A DNA stretch of 64,000 bases from Arthrobacter sp. Hiyo8 (GTDB lineage Bacteria; Actinomycetota; Actinomycetes; Actinomycetales; Micrococcaceae). The stretch covers positions 4,588,001 to 4,652,000 of the forward strand of contig AP014719.1 of assembly GCA_001549895.1 (NCBI GenBank), written 5' to 3'. The notes under the pieces are model-generated. The model searched no databases. It saw only the letters and a program-made list of their open reading frames with translations, and was not told where the DNA came from. Position numbers and translations under genes: made by a program. This document shows positions 1-9,323 of the stretch, one piece after another. The stretch's first letter is position 1, and each line of letters begins with the position of its first letter.

Positions 1-1
1 C

Positions 2-247
2 GCACCGCGTGCCTCCCAACGGAACACGGCAAAGGTCACGGCCGAACCGGAGTTCATCACGGCGTACGGTAGCCAACTCACACCATATGGCCACCAGTTC
101 ACGCCATCCGGCGACGCATTCACCTCGGCGGCGGAGATCGGTGCCGCAACCGCGATCGAGTTCAGGCCCGGCGGGCTCATGATCGCTGCCGCCGAGCCGG
201 TCAGACGAGGCGGCGGCTCGGCGATGGTGCTGAAACCATCGCCGTGA
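2..247 (+). CDS. 3' end of an unrecognised protein (partial, uncertain)
   Basis: An open frame runs from the window edge to a TGA and would give an 81-residue C-terminal tail with several aromatic and glycine-rich stretches. I do not recognise the family. The complementary strand also has an open frame starting at 180 and running off the edge (it starts MSPPGLNSIA), and because the two frames share third codon positions, G/C bias cannot choose between them. At most one is real. The plus-strand reading has the same orientation as the next gene. Confidence 0.3.
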   Translation, partial: APRASQRNTAKVTAEPEFITAYGSQLTPYGHQFTPSGDAFTSAAEIGAATAIEFRPGGLMIAAAEPVRRGGGSAMVLKPSP

Positions 248-308
248 GACGAATGCGGAATCCATTCAGGCTGCTGACACCGGGGGTGGGCCGGGGTAGC
301 TTGTCCCC

Positions 309-1330
309 ATGGCTACCGAAGCAACCACCCTCACCGTTGACGGGCCGAACGGTCCTCGCGACATACGGATCTCCAGTCCTAGCCGGGTCCTTTGGCCCGA
401 GATCGGCCTGACCAAGCTGGATCTGGCGCGCTATATCGTTGAGGTCGGGGAAGCATTCATCTCCGCAAACGGCGGCCGGCCGGTCTCGCTGCAGCGCTTT
501 TCGGACAACATCGACGGCGATCAGTTCTTCTCCAAGAATCCGCCGAAAGGAACACCGGAGTTTATCCGGTCCGTGAAGGTTGTTTATCCGAGTGCGCGCT
601 CGCATCCCCAATTGGTGCTCGATGAGCCGGCAGCTGCAGTGTGGGCCGTCCAAATGAACACAGTGGTCTTTCACCCTTGGCCCTCGCGGGTCGAAAACAC
701 GGACAACCCTGACCAGCTGCGGATCGACCTGGACCCGCAGCCTGGAACGGATTTCGACGACGCGATTCCCGCAGCCCTTGCGCTGAAAGACGTACTTGCG
801 GAGGCCGGATTGACCACTTTCATCAAGACCTCCGGAAACCGTGGGCTCCACGTCTATGCCCGATCGAGCCTTCGCATGAGTTCTTGGACGTACGGCATGC
901 CGTGATTGCAGCCGCCCGGGAGCTCGAGCGCCGAATGCCGGACAAGGTGACCACGGCCTGGTGGAAGGAAGAACGTGGTGAAAGGGTGTTCGTCGATTTC
1001 AACCAAGCCAATCGTGACCGGACCATAGCAGGCGCGTACAGTCCGAGGGCGCTCGCCCACGCTCCGGTCTCTTGTCCAATCACGTGGGACGAACTTGAAT
1101 CGGCGGACCCGAAAGGCTTCACCATCCTCACGGTGCCTGGCAGGTTGAAATCGGTGGGGGACCCTTGGGGTGACATGAACTCCAAAGCCGGCAAAATCGA
1201 CGTCCTGCTTCAATGGTGGGAACGCGATCTCGGTGCAGGGCTTGGGGAAATGCCGTTCCCGCCTGACTACCCGAAGATGCCGGGCGAACCGCCGCGTGTG
1301 CAGCCGAGCCGAGCGCGCAAGCACGACTGA
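309..1330 (+). CDS. ligD: LigD-type DNA polymerase/primase domain protein (one frameshift)
   Basis: Stand-alone polymerase domain of the archaeo-eukaryotic primase superfamily, as found in bacterial non-homologous end-joining ligase D; it would fill or extend DNA ends. The metal-binding DxD lies in RIDLDP (residues 140 and 142), followed by SGNRGLHV near residue 176 and the third acidic position in VFVDFNQ. The frame breaks near 862, where one missing G in the codon before IEPSHEF separates the two halves; joined, they give about 340 residues, normal for a polymerase-only protein. No ligase or nuclease domain is attached, and no Ku gene lies in the window. The start is ATG at 309. Confidence 0.85.
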
Positions 1331-1606
1331 CAGACAGCCCGGGAAGGTGGCCCGGCAGGCAATGAGTGGAAGAATGAGGGCTGGACCAAAACGGCCGGCG
1401 GCGCATCTTGCCTGCTGAGACCCAGGTGAGTCCCCCAGTGCGCCGTCGGTCTTGACCTTGTCGAGCTCTTACGCCGCGCCGGTCCATCTTGGCGCGCTTG
1501 CCGCGTGCCGGAGTTCCTTGGCGCGGGTGCGGAATCCGTCGGACGCCGTGCGCGGTTCGTCGCATGCCGGGGAGCCGCACGGTGGGGACCGCGCTCGGAC
1601 GCACGG

Positions 1607-1813
1607 TCACGGCCGGTTCACGCACGCTTGCCACGGGCAAAGGTCGGTGACCAGCCCCATGCCGGCACACTCCCGCGCAGCGGCGATGCCGGCAACAACC
1701 GCGGGCTTGTCCTCGAACGGCGTCGAAACAGCGATGACCGCCCCGTCAGGTGATTTGAGGCGGAACCTGAAGAAGGACTCCCCGTCAAGAAACACTTCGA
1801 ATATGCCAGCCAC
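1607..1813 (-). CDS. YegP/DUF1508-like small protein
   Basis: A 68-residue protein beginning MAGIFEVFLDGESFFRFRL, which fits the YegP (DUF1508) fold: a strand pair with an aromatic FEV/FxxRL pattern, then a segment ending in a run of alanines and charged residues (AAARECAGMG). The GTG start at 1813 is preceded by a GGGAGG ribosome binding site. Function in this family is not established. A related protein is encoded at 14792-14993. The roughly 275 bases between ligD and this gene hold no convincing gene, although the minus strand has fragments that could be a decayed reading frame. Confidence 0.7.
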   Translation of the reverse strand: MAGIFEVFLDGESFFRFRLKSPDGAVIAVSTPFEDKPAVVAGIAAARECAGMGLVTDLCPWQACVNRP

Positions 1814-2039
1814 TGCTACCTCCCGGTCTGCGGACCCTGCTCGGTAGCGACTTCACTACGAGCGGGTCGGAGCATCGCTGCATTCCCGTCCGCTGCTCTG
1901 GTTGAACAACCACCGTGAATCGTCTTTCACGTGATATTCAGTCTGTTCTGACTGCGTTGAGGCTAACAAGACCGCGTGAGTAAATCCTGTGTAAAACGTG
2001 TGCAACCCGGGGCGGGTCAGCTGCCACTTGCCCGGTTCA

Positions 2040-2285
2040 TCAGGTGCTCGAGCAGCGCCAGTTCCGGAAATCCGGGTGGCGCGCAATGCTGGACCTCAGT
2101 TTTGCACGGAGGTGTTCGCCACTCGGTTCGGTTCCGCCGAGGACTTCGTCGATGATTTCCTGCGCCTGCTCACGCAGGGCGGCCAGAGTGTCGCGGTCGT
2201 CACCGGGAACCAGAACCGGTTCCGGCTCGACGAGCGGGTCTTCAGACTCCAAAGGTTCCGACACTGCCAGCTCCTGATATTTCAT
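2040..2285 (-). CDS. Small acidic hypothetical protein
   Basis: An 81-residue frame with an acidic, proline-rich N-terminus (LESEDPLVEPEPVLVPGDD) followed by a predicted helix (LAALREQAQEIIDEVLGG). The ATG at 2285 has a GGGAG site about eight bases upstream. I do not recognise the family. The last residues (FRNWRCSST) look unlike the rest, so the true end may be shifted by a missing base as in many neighbours. It sits between the YegP-like gene and the transketolase on the same strand. Confidence 0.5.
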   Translation of the reverse strand: MKYQELAVSEPLESEDPLVEPEPVLVPGDDRDTLAALREQAQEIIDEVLGGTEPSGEHLRAKLRSSIARHPDFRNWRCSST

Positions 2286-2414
2286 CCCGGCAACTCCCAG
2301 TTAGGTCCGGAATTCGCCCCCATCCACTAGATAGTAATGAGGGCGCCCGGGTTGTTCACCGCTAAATGCTCAGAACGACGAATATGGCTTGGAAACGGTG
2401 GTTTGTGACGCGGA

Positions 2415-2443
2415 CCCGACGGCGGCGCCGTTCCGCCGTCGGG
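2415..2443. terminator. Hairpin downstream of transketolase gene
   Basis: An 11-bp perfect stem (CCCGACGGCGG with its complement) around a 7-base loop, placed 10 bases beyond the stop codon of the minus-strand transketolase gene. A T-run follows only on the plus strand, so on the minus strand this would be a stem-only terminator. Confidence 0.5.
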
Positions 2444-2453
2444 CCGTTGCTTT

Positions 2454-4344
2454 TCAGTCCATGACGAGGTCGCGGGCGGCGGCGGCAATGTGGCGTGCCG
2501 AAATGCCCGCTGCGTTGAGCAAGTCCTTGGGCTCACCGGAACCAGGAAGTTCCCTCACGGCGAGAAGCGCGATATGGAGTTTGGGCGTGTTGGCGCTCGC
2601 AAGCGCTTCGAGGACGGCCGAGCCGAGGCCGCCTTGGGCGTAGTGGTCTTCGGCGACAACAATCCGGCCATCGGTTTCGAGGCACGTCCGGCGCAAGGTG
2701 TCGACGTCGATCGGCTTGACGGAGTAGAGGTCGATGACGCGCGCTCTGATCCCCGACTCGGCCAGCTGCTCGGCGGCAGCGAGGCATTCGTGGAGTGTGA
2801 CGCCGGCGCCGATGAGCGCCACCTGGTCATCGGGCCGGCACCGTGGACCTTGCTTCCGCCAAGGGGAACTGTTCGTCCGGACCGTAAATCACGGGATAGG
2901 CGCCCCGGGTGGCGCGCAGGTATGAGATTCCGGGTGTGTCCGCCATGGCGCTCACGAGCTGCGCTGTGGACGGAGCGTCAGCCGGATAGAGCACCGTGGA
3001 AGTGTGCACCGCCCGCATGGCGGCAATGTCCTCCAGGGCCATCTGCGAGGGACCGTCTTGCCCGATTTCAACGCCGGCATGCGTGCCGACGAGTCGGATG
3101 TCCACCTCCGAGACTCCGGCCATGCGGATAAAGTCGAATGGCCGCGAAACCAGGAAAGCCGCGAAACTTGAGGCGAAGGCCACGTATCCGCGGACTGAGA
3201 GGCCGATGGCGGCGGCCACGAGTTGCTGCTCGGCAATGAAAACTTCAAAATACCGCTCAGGGGCCACTTCCTCGAAGTCCCGTGCATGGGTCGAATTCCC
3301 CACTTCGCCGTCGAGGACCACCACTTCGGGGCGGGCCGCCAGCGCGGACACGGCGGCCCCAAAGGCGGCCCTGGTCGCCACTTTGTCGCCGACCTTCCAA
3401 TCCGGGAGCGTGACGGAAACGTGAGTGCCCGGCGTGATTGCTGGAGTGCCGGGTTCCGGAGGACGGGTGGTCACGCGGACGCTGCTTGGCCCTCCAAGGG
3501 CCGCTATGGCTTTCTCGGCCATGTCTGCCGGGAGCGCCTTGCCGTGCCAGCCGTTCTGGTCTTCGATCTCAGGTACCCCTTTGCCCTTGATCGTCTTGGC
3601 CAGAATGACCGTCGGCTTATCGGGATCGCTCGTGGCCCTGCTCAGTGCATCGTCTATCTGGGAGATGTCATGGCCGTCGATGATAAGGGCCTGGGCTCCG
3701 AACGCTTCGACCCGCCGGGCGTAGGCGTCCATGTTCCACTGAAGTTCTGTGGGGCCGTCCTGGCCAAGCCGGTTGACGTCCACGACGGCGGTGAGGTTGC
3801 CGAGCTTGTAGTACGCCGCCTTGTCCACTGCCTCCCACATGGACCCTTCAGCTAGTTCGCTATCGCCGCACAACACCCATGTATGGAAGGGAAGCTTGTC
3901 CAGGTACCGTCCTGCGAGGCTCACCCCGACGGCGACCGGCAGCCCTTGTCCCAGGGAGCCGGTCGCCACATCCACCCAAGGCAGCACCGGCGTCGGGTGT
4001 CCTTGAAGCCGGGCACCGAACTGACGGTAGGTATTCAGCAGCTCATCTTCCTCGACGACGCCCACAGCCCGATACATGGAATACAGCAGGGGTGAAGCAT
4101 GTCCCTTGGAGAAAATGAGATGGTCGTTGTTCGGCAACGCCGGCTGTTCCCAGTCGTAGCGAAGGTGCCGCGTGAGGAGGACCGCCATGAGGTCCGCGGC
4201 CGACAGCGACGACGTGGGATGACCCGAACCGGCGTTGGTGCTGCACCTGATGGAGTCCACACGCAATTGCGTAGCCAGGGCCCGAAGGGAGTCCATGTCT
4301 TCCGTTTGCATCGGTGCCGGCCGCAATTCTGGATCTTTCGACAT
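2454..4344 (-). CDS. tkt: Transketolase (two frameshifts near the C-terminal domain)
   Basis: Thiamine-diphosphate enzyme that moves two-carbon ketol units in the pentose phosphate pathway. The N-terminal domain carries the family pattern STNAGSGHPTSSLSAADL, then FSKGHASPLLY, and GDSELAEGSMWEA with the cofactor-binding GDxE. The pyrimidine-binding domain has VVVLDGEVGNS and FIAEQQLVAAAIGLS, and the C-terminal domain has VALIGAGVTLHE. Two single-base losses near 2831 and 2848 separate the last ~123 residues; rejoined, the protein is about 630 residues, the compact transketolase form. The ATG start at 4344 follows an AAAGG-like site. A second, canonical tkt gene may exist elsewhere; that is inference. 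Confidence 0.9.
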
Positions 4345-4398
4345 CTTTCAGTTGCCTTTCATACGCTCCGAGCGGGTGGCCTGCCCTACGTGTCCGGC

Positions 4399-4667
4399 CT
4401 ACAAGATCGTCAGGGGCGGCTCTCCCAAGGGCCGCGAGGGCGGGAAGGGAAGGTCCGGGCCGGCTCGGGGACAGGGAAGGCCCGGCTCGGGCAGCGGAAC
4501 CGGCTCGGGGTTCCCGGGCGGGTCCGGGTCCGGGTCCGGACCCGGGCCGGTACAGGCGTCGGCCCTGGTTCAGGCAACGGCACCGGCTCCGGCGTCGGGC
4601 TTGGGCCGGGCTCCCGGGTAGGGTCAGCGTTAGGGTCGCGCGTCGGGTCGGGAGGGAACTCGCTCAT
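4399..4667 (-). CDS. Proline-rich low-complexity small protein (one frameshift)
   Basis: About 89 residues made almost wholly of Pro with Asp, Glu, Arg and Gly in short PxP/PDP/PEP repeats, starting MSEFPPDPTRD. A good ribosome binding site (GAGGAG) precedes the ATG. Read straight through, the second half becomes an Arg/Thr run; after a one-base loss near 4545 the alternative frame restores PDPDPDPPG and PEPVPLPEPG, matching the first half, and ends at a TAG at 4399. I do not recognise a family. It lies between an SRPBCC protein gene and transketolase, all on the minus strand. Confidence 0.55.
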
Positions 4668-4743
4668 TGTTTGCTCCTCGAATCGTCAATGAAGTTCGGG
4701 CGGACGTCCGTGGGCCGGCCAGCTCGTGGCCGACCCACGGGGC

Positions 4744-5508
4744 TCAGCGGTCCGACGGACGAGGACCTGTTTCTGTGCCCGGACCGGCTTCCGTGGCAGG
4801 CCACGCTCCGGCGCCGCGTTCCACGGAAGGGTCACGAGGCGTTTCTTCGGTGGTGTAGTCGCCTTCGATCCGCTCGGCGGGCAGATCCGCGACCCGCTCC
4901 GTGCCGTAGTCGCCCTCGGTGTATTGTCCGACGCGAGTCGCGTCACCGCCGTCGGCCGCTTCCATAGCGGCAGGGGCCGTCAAATCAGGGTCGACGGCGG
5001 GCAGCTCCGACGTGGCCTCAACAGGGGTGGCTGCTGAGCCGGAGTCGTCGACGTCGCCGGCGGCCACGGAACCGCGCCAAGCGCCAGTCTCGTAGCCTCG
5101 CTCCTCGATGAATTTCTTGAACTTGTCGAGGTCGGCTGAAACCCGCATATCGTCGATGCCCACCATCGAGCCGGCCTTTTCGGCAAAGCCCTCCGGCTCC
5201 CATTCGATCTCCACACTCACGCGGGTACGGTCCGCGCCAAGTGGTTCGAAGCTTACGGTGCCGGCGTTCCTTGGTCCGTCGACGCTGGCCCAGCTGACCA
5301 GGGAATCCGGGACCTGCTCAAGGATTTGGGCGTTAAAGCCGCGCTTGACGCCGCCGACGTTGGTGGAAAAATGCAGGGCTGTCTCGTCGATTTGTTCGAC
5401 CGCTTCGACGCCCTTCATGAATTCCGGGAACGACTCGAACTGGGTCCATTGGTTGTAAGCCACTGAAACGGGAACTTCCACGTCGATTGTTCGGTTGACC
5501 GTAGCCAT
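4744..5508 (-). CDS. SRPBCC (polyketide-cyclase/START-like) protein with acidic tail
   Basis: The first ~145 residues form an SRPBCC domain, a helix-grip fold that holds hydrophobic ligands. Typical features are the opening VNRTIDVEVPVSVAYNQW, FPEFMKGVEAVEQ, and the closing helix DLDKFKKFIEERG. The remaining ~110 residues are a hydrophilic acidic tail with repeated EGDY/T-E motifs and no recognisable domain. Of two possible starts, the ATG at 5508 has AAGGAG at seven bases, while the one two codons earlier is too close. Ligand and role are unknown; SRPBCC proteins of this type often occur with stress-related genes in actinobacteria. Confidence 0.8.
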   Translation of the reverse strand: MATVNRTIDVEVPVSVAYNQWTQFESFPEFMKGVEAVEQIDETALHFSTNVGGVKRGFNAQILEQVPDSLVSWASVDGPRNAGTVSFEPLGADRTRVSVEIEWEPEGFAEKAGSMVGIDDMRVSADLDKFKKFIEERGYETGAWRGSVAAGDVDDSGSAATPVEATSELPAVDPDLTAPAAMEAADGGDATRVGQYTEGDYGTERVADLPAERIEGDYTTEETPRDPSVERGAGAWPATEAGPGTETGPRPSDR

Positions 5509-5562
5509 GTTCATTCTCCTTGCTAGCGCTTGTTCCTGCGGATGTAGCTGGGCTTTGGCGAT

Positions 5563-5847
5563 CTAGCCGGCGTCGAATGTTTCGCCGTCGTCGTCTTTCG
5601 GGGACTTATCCTTGGGCAGTCCTGTCGCATCGCCCTTCGGTTCGGATGAGAAGGAAGTCCCTGCATTGCTTCCCTCGGAGTTCGACTCATCCAGCTCGGC
5701 GTCGGCCGATGGCACCGCGGCTGATCCGTTGTGCCCGCCCTGATTCGCCTGCTGGGCCCCTCGTCCTGCTGTTTCTTGTTCCGGCGTCGGAGTTCCGTAG
5801 CCTCCGGCTGCCTCTTCCTCGGCTCCATGCTGCTCGTCCATTTCCAT
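5563..5847 (-). CDS. Small hydrophilic, acidic hypothetical protein
   Basis: A 94-residue protein, very rich in Glu, Asp, Gly, Ser and Gln, starting MEMDEQHGAEEE and ending KDDDGETFDAG. It has no hydrophobic core and is probably disordered. The ATG at 5847 has a GGAAGG site six bases upstream, which favours it over an upstream in-frame start. It lies just upstream of the SRPBCC gene on the same strand and may be cotranscribed with it. No family is recognised. Confidence 0.6.
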   Translation of the reverse strand: MEMDEQHGAEEEAAGGYGTPTPEQETAGRGAQQANQGGHNGSAAVPSADAELDESNSEGSNAGTSFSSEPKGDATGLPKDKSPKDDDGETFDAG

Positions 5848-6119
5848 GCCGTCCTTCCGTATTGGTTGAACTTGTTGGTGGAAAATCATGACCCGCTACC
5901 CAGGACGGCTTCCGTCGGTGACCGGAAGCCGGCCTTGAATGCAGGCCCATGGCCCCGGACAGAAGGCCTCCGGCCCTCTGTCGACGCCCGTTCAAGCCTG
6001 TTACCACATCGAAACTAGTAGGCCGGGAGGTCACTTGTCCATGGATTCGGGAAAATTGATCAGCAAACTTACTATGTCGATCGAGAAGGCCTAGACTAGG
6101 CCGGCGTCAGGGCCTCGAA

Positions 6120-6569
6120 CTATCGTTTCTGCCCGGCCTTCCGGCGCCGGGGAGACCAGGAAAGCAGCGGGTACAGCAGCACGAGCGCCGCGAGGGCGAC
6201 AAGGATGCTGCCGCCCGCGGCGAGGCCGGCCTCAGGCCCCACGGCAACGCTGAAGATCAGTCCGGCGCACCCGGCGATCAGCAGGGACACACACGCCACG
6301 ACGGCCTTGACGATCTTGTCGCCTGCAGCCACCAGCCGGTACTTGACGTGATGCTGGAAGAGCCGCCGGTGCAGGCTTACCGGAACGAGCATGAGCCCGG
6401 TGGTCATGGTCGCCAGGACAACCAGCAGGAGAAACCACCATTTTTGCATCTCTGTGAGCGTGCCGAATCGCTGCTGGAACGGCAGGGTCAGCAGGAAGCC
6501 GCCGATAATCTGCACGCCCGTCTGGAGGACGCGCATCTCCTGGAGCAGCTCATTCCAGTTTCGGTCCAT
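6120..6569 (-). CDS. DUF6328-type four-helix membrane protein
   Basis: A 149-residue protein with four hydrophobic segments (about residues 16-32, 45-63, 85-107 and 113-135), separated by a basic loop (SLHRRLFQHHVKYR) and ending in a basic tail (SPRRRKAGQKR). The opening NELLQEMRVLQTGVQIIGGFLLTLPF fits the DUF6328 family, whose function is unknown. A GAGGA site precedes the ATG. The interval 5848-6119 upstream of the preceding gene holds no gene I can support. Confidence 0.75.
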   Translation of the reverse strand: MDRNWNELLQEMRVLQTGVQIIGGFLLTLPFQQRFGTLTEMQKWWFLLLVVLATMTTGLMLVPVSLHRRLFQHHVKYRLVAAGDKIVKAVVACVSLLIAGCAGLIFSVAVGPEAGLAAGGSILVALAALVLLYPLLSWSPRRRKAGQKR

Positions 6570-6636
6570 CCGTTGGTCCTCGGACTCGTGCCTGGTGTCG
6601 GGAGCCGGCCCGGGAACAGGGGATCTTCCGGTCCGC

Positions 6637-6846
6637 TCACGACGGCCGCGGCAGTTCGCAGCCTGCCACGGGATTCAGTCCCATGTAGTTCAAGGGACCG
6701 GCAACAATATTCAGGCTAATCGTTGCGAGCTGGGAGCACTGCGCCGGGACGGCGCTGAAGTAGCCTCGCTGTCCGGCCGCTACTGCTCCTATGACGAGCC
6801 AGATCACCACGATCAGCCCGAAAATCGACCCGAATCGCATGGCCAT
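6637..6846 (-). CDS. Small single-span membrane protein
   Basis: About 69 residues with one strong hydrophobic segment near the N-terminus (SIFGLIVVIWLVIGAVAAG) followed by a short outside or cytosolic tail. The ATG at 6846 has a GAGAGG site at a good distance; an in-frame ATG at 6861 is less well placed. No family is recognised with certainty, though small one-helix proteins like this are common in actinobacteria. It is divergent from the DUF72 gene. Confidence 0.6.
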   Translation of the reverse strand: MAMRFGSIFGLIVVIWLVIGAVAAGQRGYFSAVPAQCSQLATISLNIVAGPLNYMGLNPVAGCELPRPS

Positions 6847-6918
6847 CGACCAACCTCTCATCGATTCCGAATATCAATCAGCTTACTTATTCAGCGACTT
6901 CGACCATAGGCTGGCCGG

Positions 6919-7650
6919 ATGGCAACCCACGTAGGGACGTCGGGGTGGAGTTACGACCACTGGGACCACGTGCTCTATCCCGCCGGCACCCCCTCCCGCA
7001 ACCGGCTCGATTACTACGTGCAGCAATTCGAGACCGTCGAACTCAACGCGAGTTTCTATCGTTGGCCGCGCGATTCATCGTTCGCCAGTTGGCGACGCCG
7101 CCTACCTGAAGGGTTCGTGTTTTCGGTCAAGGCGCCCCGTGGGCTCACCCATGGCAAGCGCCTTTACGCACCCGAAGCCTGGATCGGCAGGATCACCTCG
7201 GCGTGGCATGAGCTCGGGGACAGGCGTGGGGTCCTGCTCGTCCAGTTGCCGCCGGGAATGGAGCGCGACGACGGCCGGCTGGCCTATTTCCTTGGCCTCC
7301 TCCCCGAGTGGATCAAGGTCGCCGTCGAATTCCGCCATGACAGCTGGCATGACGAGGCTGTCTACGAGTTGCTTGAAAAGCACCGGACGGCCTATTGCAT
7401 CATGAGCGGGGCGGAGCTCCCGTGCGTCCTCCGAGCGACGGCGCCGTTTGTCTACATCAGGATGCATGGGCCGGATCACCACCACCTTTATGGAGGTTCA
7501 TACTCCGATCAGGACCTGCGCTGGTGGACCGACCGAATTGCGGAATGGGAGACGGCGGGCAAGGAGGTTTTCGTCTATTTCAATAACGACGGCGGCGGTA
7601 ACGCGGTCCGTAATGCCCGCACCCTCCGTTCCTTCCTCGGCAACCACTAG
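6919..7650 (+). CDS. DUF72 family protein (YecE-like)
   Basis: A 243-residue protein with the DUF72 signature: an opening VGTSGWSYDHW, then FETVELNASFYRWP, FVFSVKAPRGLTH, VAVEFRHDSW and near the end YIRMHGPD and VFVYFNNDGGGNAV. The fold is a TIM-barrel-like domain of unknown activity, related to YecE of Escherichia coli. The frame is complete, without shifts, and of normal family length. The next gene starts 36 bases further on. Confidence 0.9.
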   Translation: MATHVGTSGWSYDHWDHVLYPAGTPSRNRLDYYVQQFETVELNASFYRWPRDSSFASWRRRLPEGFVFSVKAPRGLTHGKRLYAPEAWIGRITSAWHELGDRRGVLLVQLPPGMERDDGRLAYFLGLLPEWIKVAVEFRHDSWHDEAVYELLEKHRTAYCIMSGAELPCVLRATAPFVYIRMHGPDHHHLYGGSYSDQDLRWWTDRIAEWETAGKEVFVYFNNDGGGNAVRNARTLRSFLGNH

Positions 7651-7686
7651 GCGTGGACTCCATGGTTGTTGGGTACGGTAGTTTCC

Positions 7687-8667
7687 ATGGTTGAAACCAA
7701 GAAGGTCAGGATGCCAGCTTCATCCCTCATGACCGTGATCTTGGCTTTTGCGGCAAACCTTCTTGTTGCGGTCGCAAAGACTGTCGCCGCCGTGCTTACC
7801 GGCTCCGCTTCGATGATCGCTGAGTCCGCCCACTCCTGGGCGGACACGGGAAACCAGGTCTTCCTGCTGGTGGCCGAGAGGAGATCCTCGAAGAAGCGGG
7901 ACGTGGCCCATCCGATGGGCTACGGCAGGGAAGCATACGTGTGGTCGATGTTTGCCGCCTTTGGCTTGTTCACCGCAGGCGCCGTTGTTTCCGTGATGCA
8001 CGGCATCCAACAGCTTTTCGCGCCGGAGCCCGCCGGTGATTTCGCGGTCGCCTATATTGTCTTGGCGGTATCGTTCGTCCTGGAAGGGGGTTCGTTCGTC
8101 CAGGCATTCCGGCAGGCCCGCAAGTCCGCACGGGAGCTCGAACGCCGGACCTTGGAGCAAGTGCTCAAGAGTTCAGATCCCACCATGCGTGCAGTCTTCG
8201 CGGAGGACAGCGCCGCGCTCATAGGCCTGCTCATTGCCTTCTTGGGAATCTTCCTGCACCAGCTCACTGGATCACCACTTCCGGATGCGCTCGGATCCAT
8301 ATTTGTCGGCATTCTTCTCGGTGTCATCGCCGTAGTGCTGATAGATCGCAATCGTCGCTTCCTTGTCGGCCAGGGCGTCACTCCGGAACTCGAGAAGTCG
8401 ATGGCGATCAGGGTCATGGAACACCGCGAAATCGAGCGCCTGACATATCTTCACCTGGAGTTTGTCGGTCCGCGCAAGTTGTACCTCGTGGCCGCAGTGG
8501 ATATCACCGGCGACCTCCGGGAGCACGAAGTGGCCATCGCGCTGCGCCGCGTGGAACGGGAACTCGAGGACGAGGAGACCGTCGAGGAGGCCGTCCTGAC
8601 CCTCGCTACCCCCGACGAGCCCTCGCTGTCCTTCGGCGTTCGGCCTCCGTCGCCGGCCGTGGAGTAA
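7687..8667 (+). CDS. Cation diffusion facilitator (CDF) family transporter
   Basis: An inner-membrane metal/proton antiporter of about 326 residues with six predicted helices. The second helix carries the metal-site pattern HSWADT (HxxxD) and the fifth carries the acidic pair in FAEDSAALIG. A cytosolic C-terminal domain follows, with VGPRKLYLVAAVDITGD. The pattern resembles the SLC30A9-like branch of CDFs rather than classic ZitB, so the metal cannot be assigned. The ATG at 7687 is preferred over an upstream alternative start because the family alignment begins there; its ribosome binding site is weak. Confidence 0.88.
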   Translation: MVETKKVRMPASSLMTVILAFAANLLVAVAKTVAAVLTGSASMIAESAHSWADTGNQVFLLVAERRSSKKRDVAHPMGYGREAYVWSMFAAFGLFTAGAVVSVMHGIQQLFAPEPAGDFAVAYIVLAVSFVLEGGSFVQAFRQARKSARELERRTLEQVLKSSDPTMRAVFAEDSAALIGLLIAFLGIFLHQLTGSPLPDALGSIFVGILLGVIAVVLIDRNRRFLVGQGVTPELEKSMAIRVMEHREIERLTYLHLEFVGPRKLYLVAAVDITGDLREHEVAIALRRVERELEDEETVEEAVLTLATPDEPSLSFGVRPPSPAVE

Positions 8668-8867
8668 ACCAGGACCGTCAGTCCGCTTGAACCTCCGGGG
8701 AAAACAAGTACAAGCTACTCGTGTCATGGTTCACACAAAGTTGTTGACTCAAGGGACCGGCATCCGCGCGCTGTCCGAGGACGCCGATCCCGGCTGGCCA
8801 ACGGCAGGGTCGGCCGATCGATAACACCGGCGTTGCGGAGGCGCAGTCAATTTTCGAGGGAGTTCCA

Positions 8868-9313
8868 ATGGACGGTCAACTTTGGATTTGGATCGTGGTG
8901 GCGGTCGTGATCATCGCGGTGATCGTCGCCGTCGTCGTTTATGGGCGCCGCGCGAAGAACGCCGCTAACCGCAAGCGCGCTGCGGACCTCCGCGAGAAAG
9001 CCCGTGCCGACGCCCTCGGAGCTCATGAGCGCAGCGCCGAGGCCGCTCGGGCGGCCGCAGACGCCGCGCGCGCCGAGAGCGAGGCGGAACGCTTGCACCG
9101 GGAGGCCGCGGACAAGCAGAAAGCCGCCGAGCGCGCCAACGAAGTCTCGCAGGACAGGTTGCGGCGGGCAGAAGAGTTGGACCCGGATGCCGGCAACCGC
9201 TCGGATCCGGATAGTGCGGGTAGCCGTCGGACCGGGACGACGACGGCGGCCGTCGGGAGCGGACGACGACCGAGGCGACGGGGAGGACGCCTGGACCCGA
9301 GACCATAGGCTAA
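8868..9313 (+). CDS. Membrane-anchored coiled-coil protein (one frameshift near the end)
   Basis: It starts with a single membrane helix (WIWIVVAVVIIAVIVAVVVYG) followed by a basic stop-transfer and ~70 residues of Ala/Glu/Arg-rich heptads (EKARADALGAHERSAEAARA and similar), a likely long coiled coil. GAGGGAG lies just before the ATG. Read unbroken, the tail turns Arg-rich; with one base lost near 9225 it becomes a hydrophilic D/R/T tail ending at TAA 9311-9313. No specific function is recognised. It converges with the regulator gene, whose reconstructed end is 10 bases away. Confidence 0.65.
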
Positions 9314-9323
9314 CCGGTTGCGA

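Noticed and set aside
1331..1606. Rho-N/SAP-like small gene on the minus strand after ligD
   Set aside because: Fragments resembling a TRAKEL helix occur, but no frame, even with one or two corrections, gives a convincing protein.
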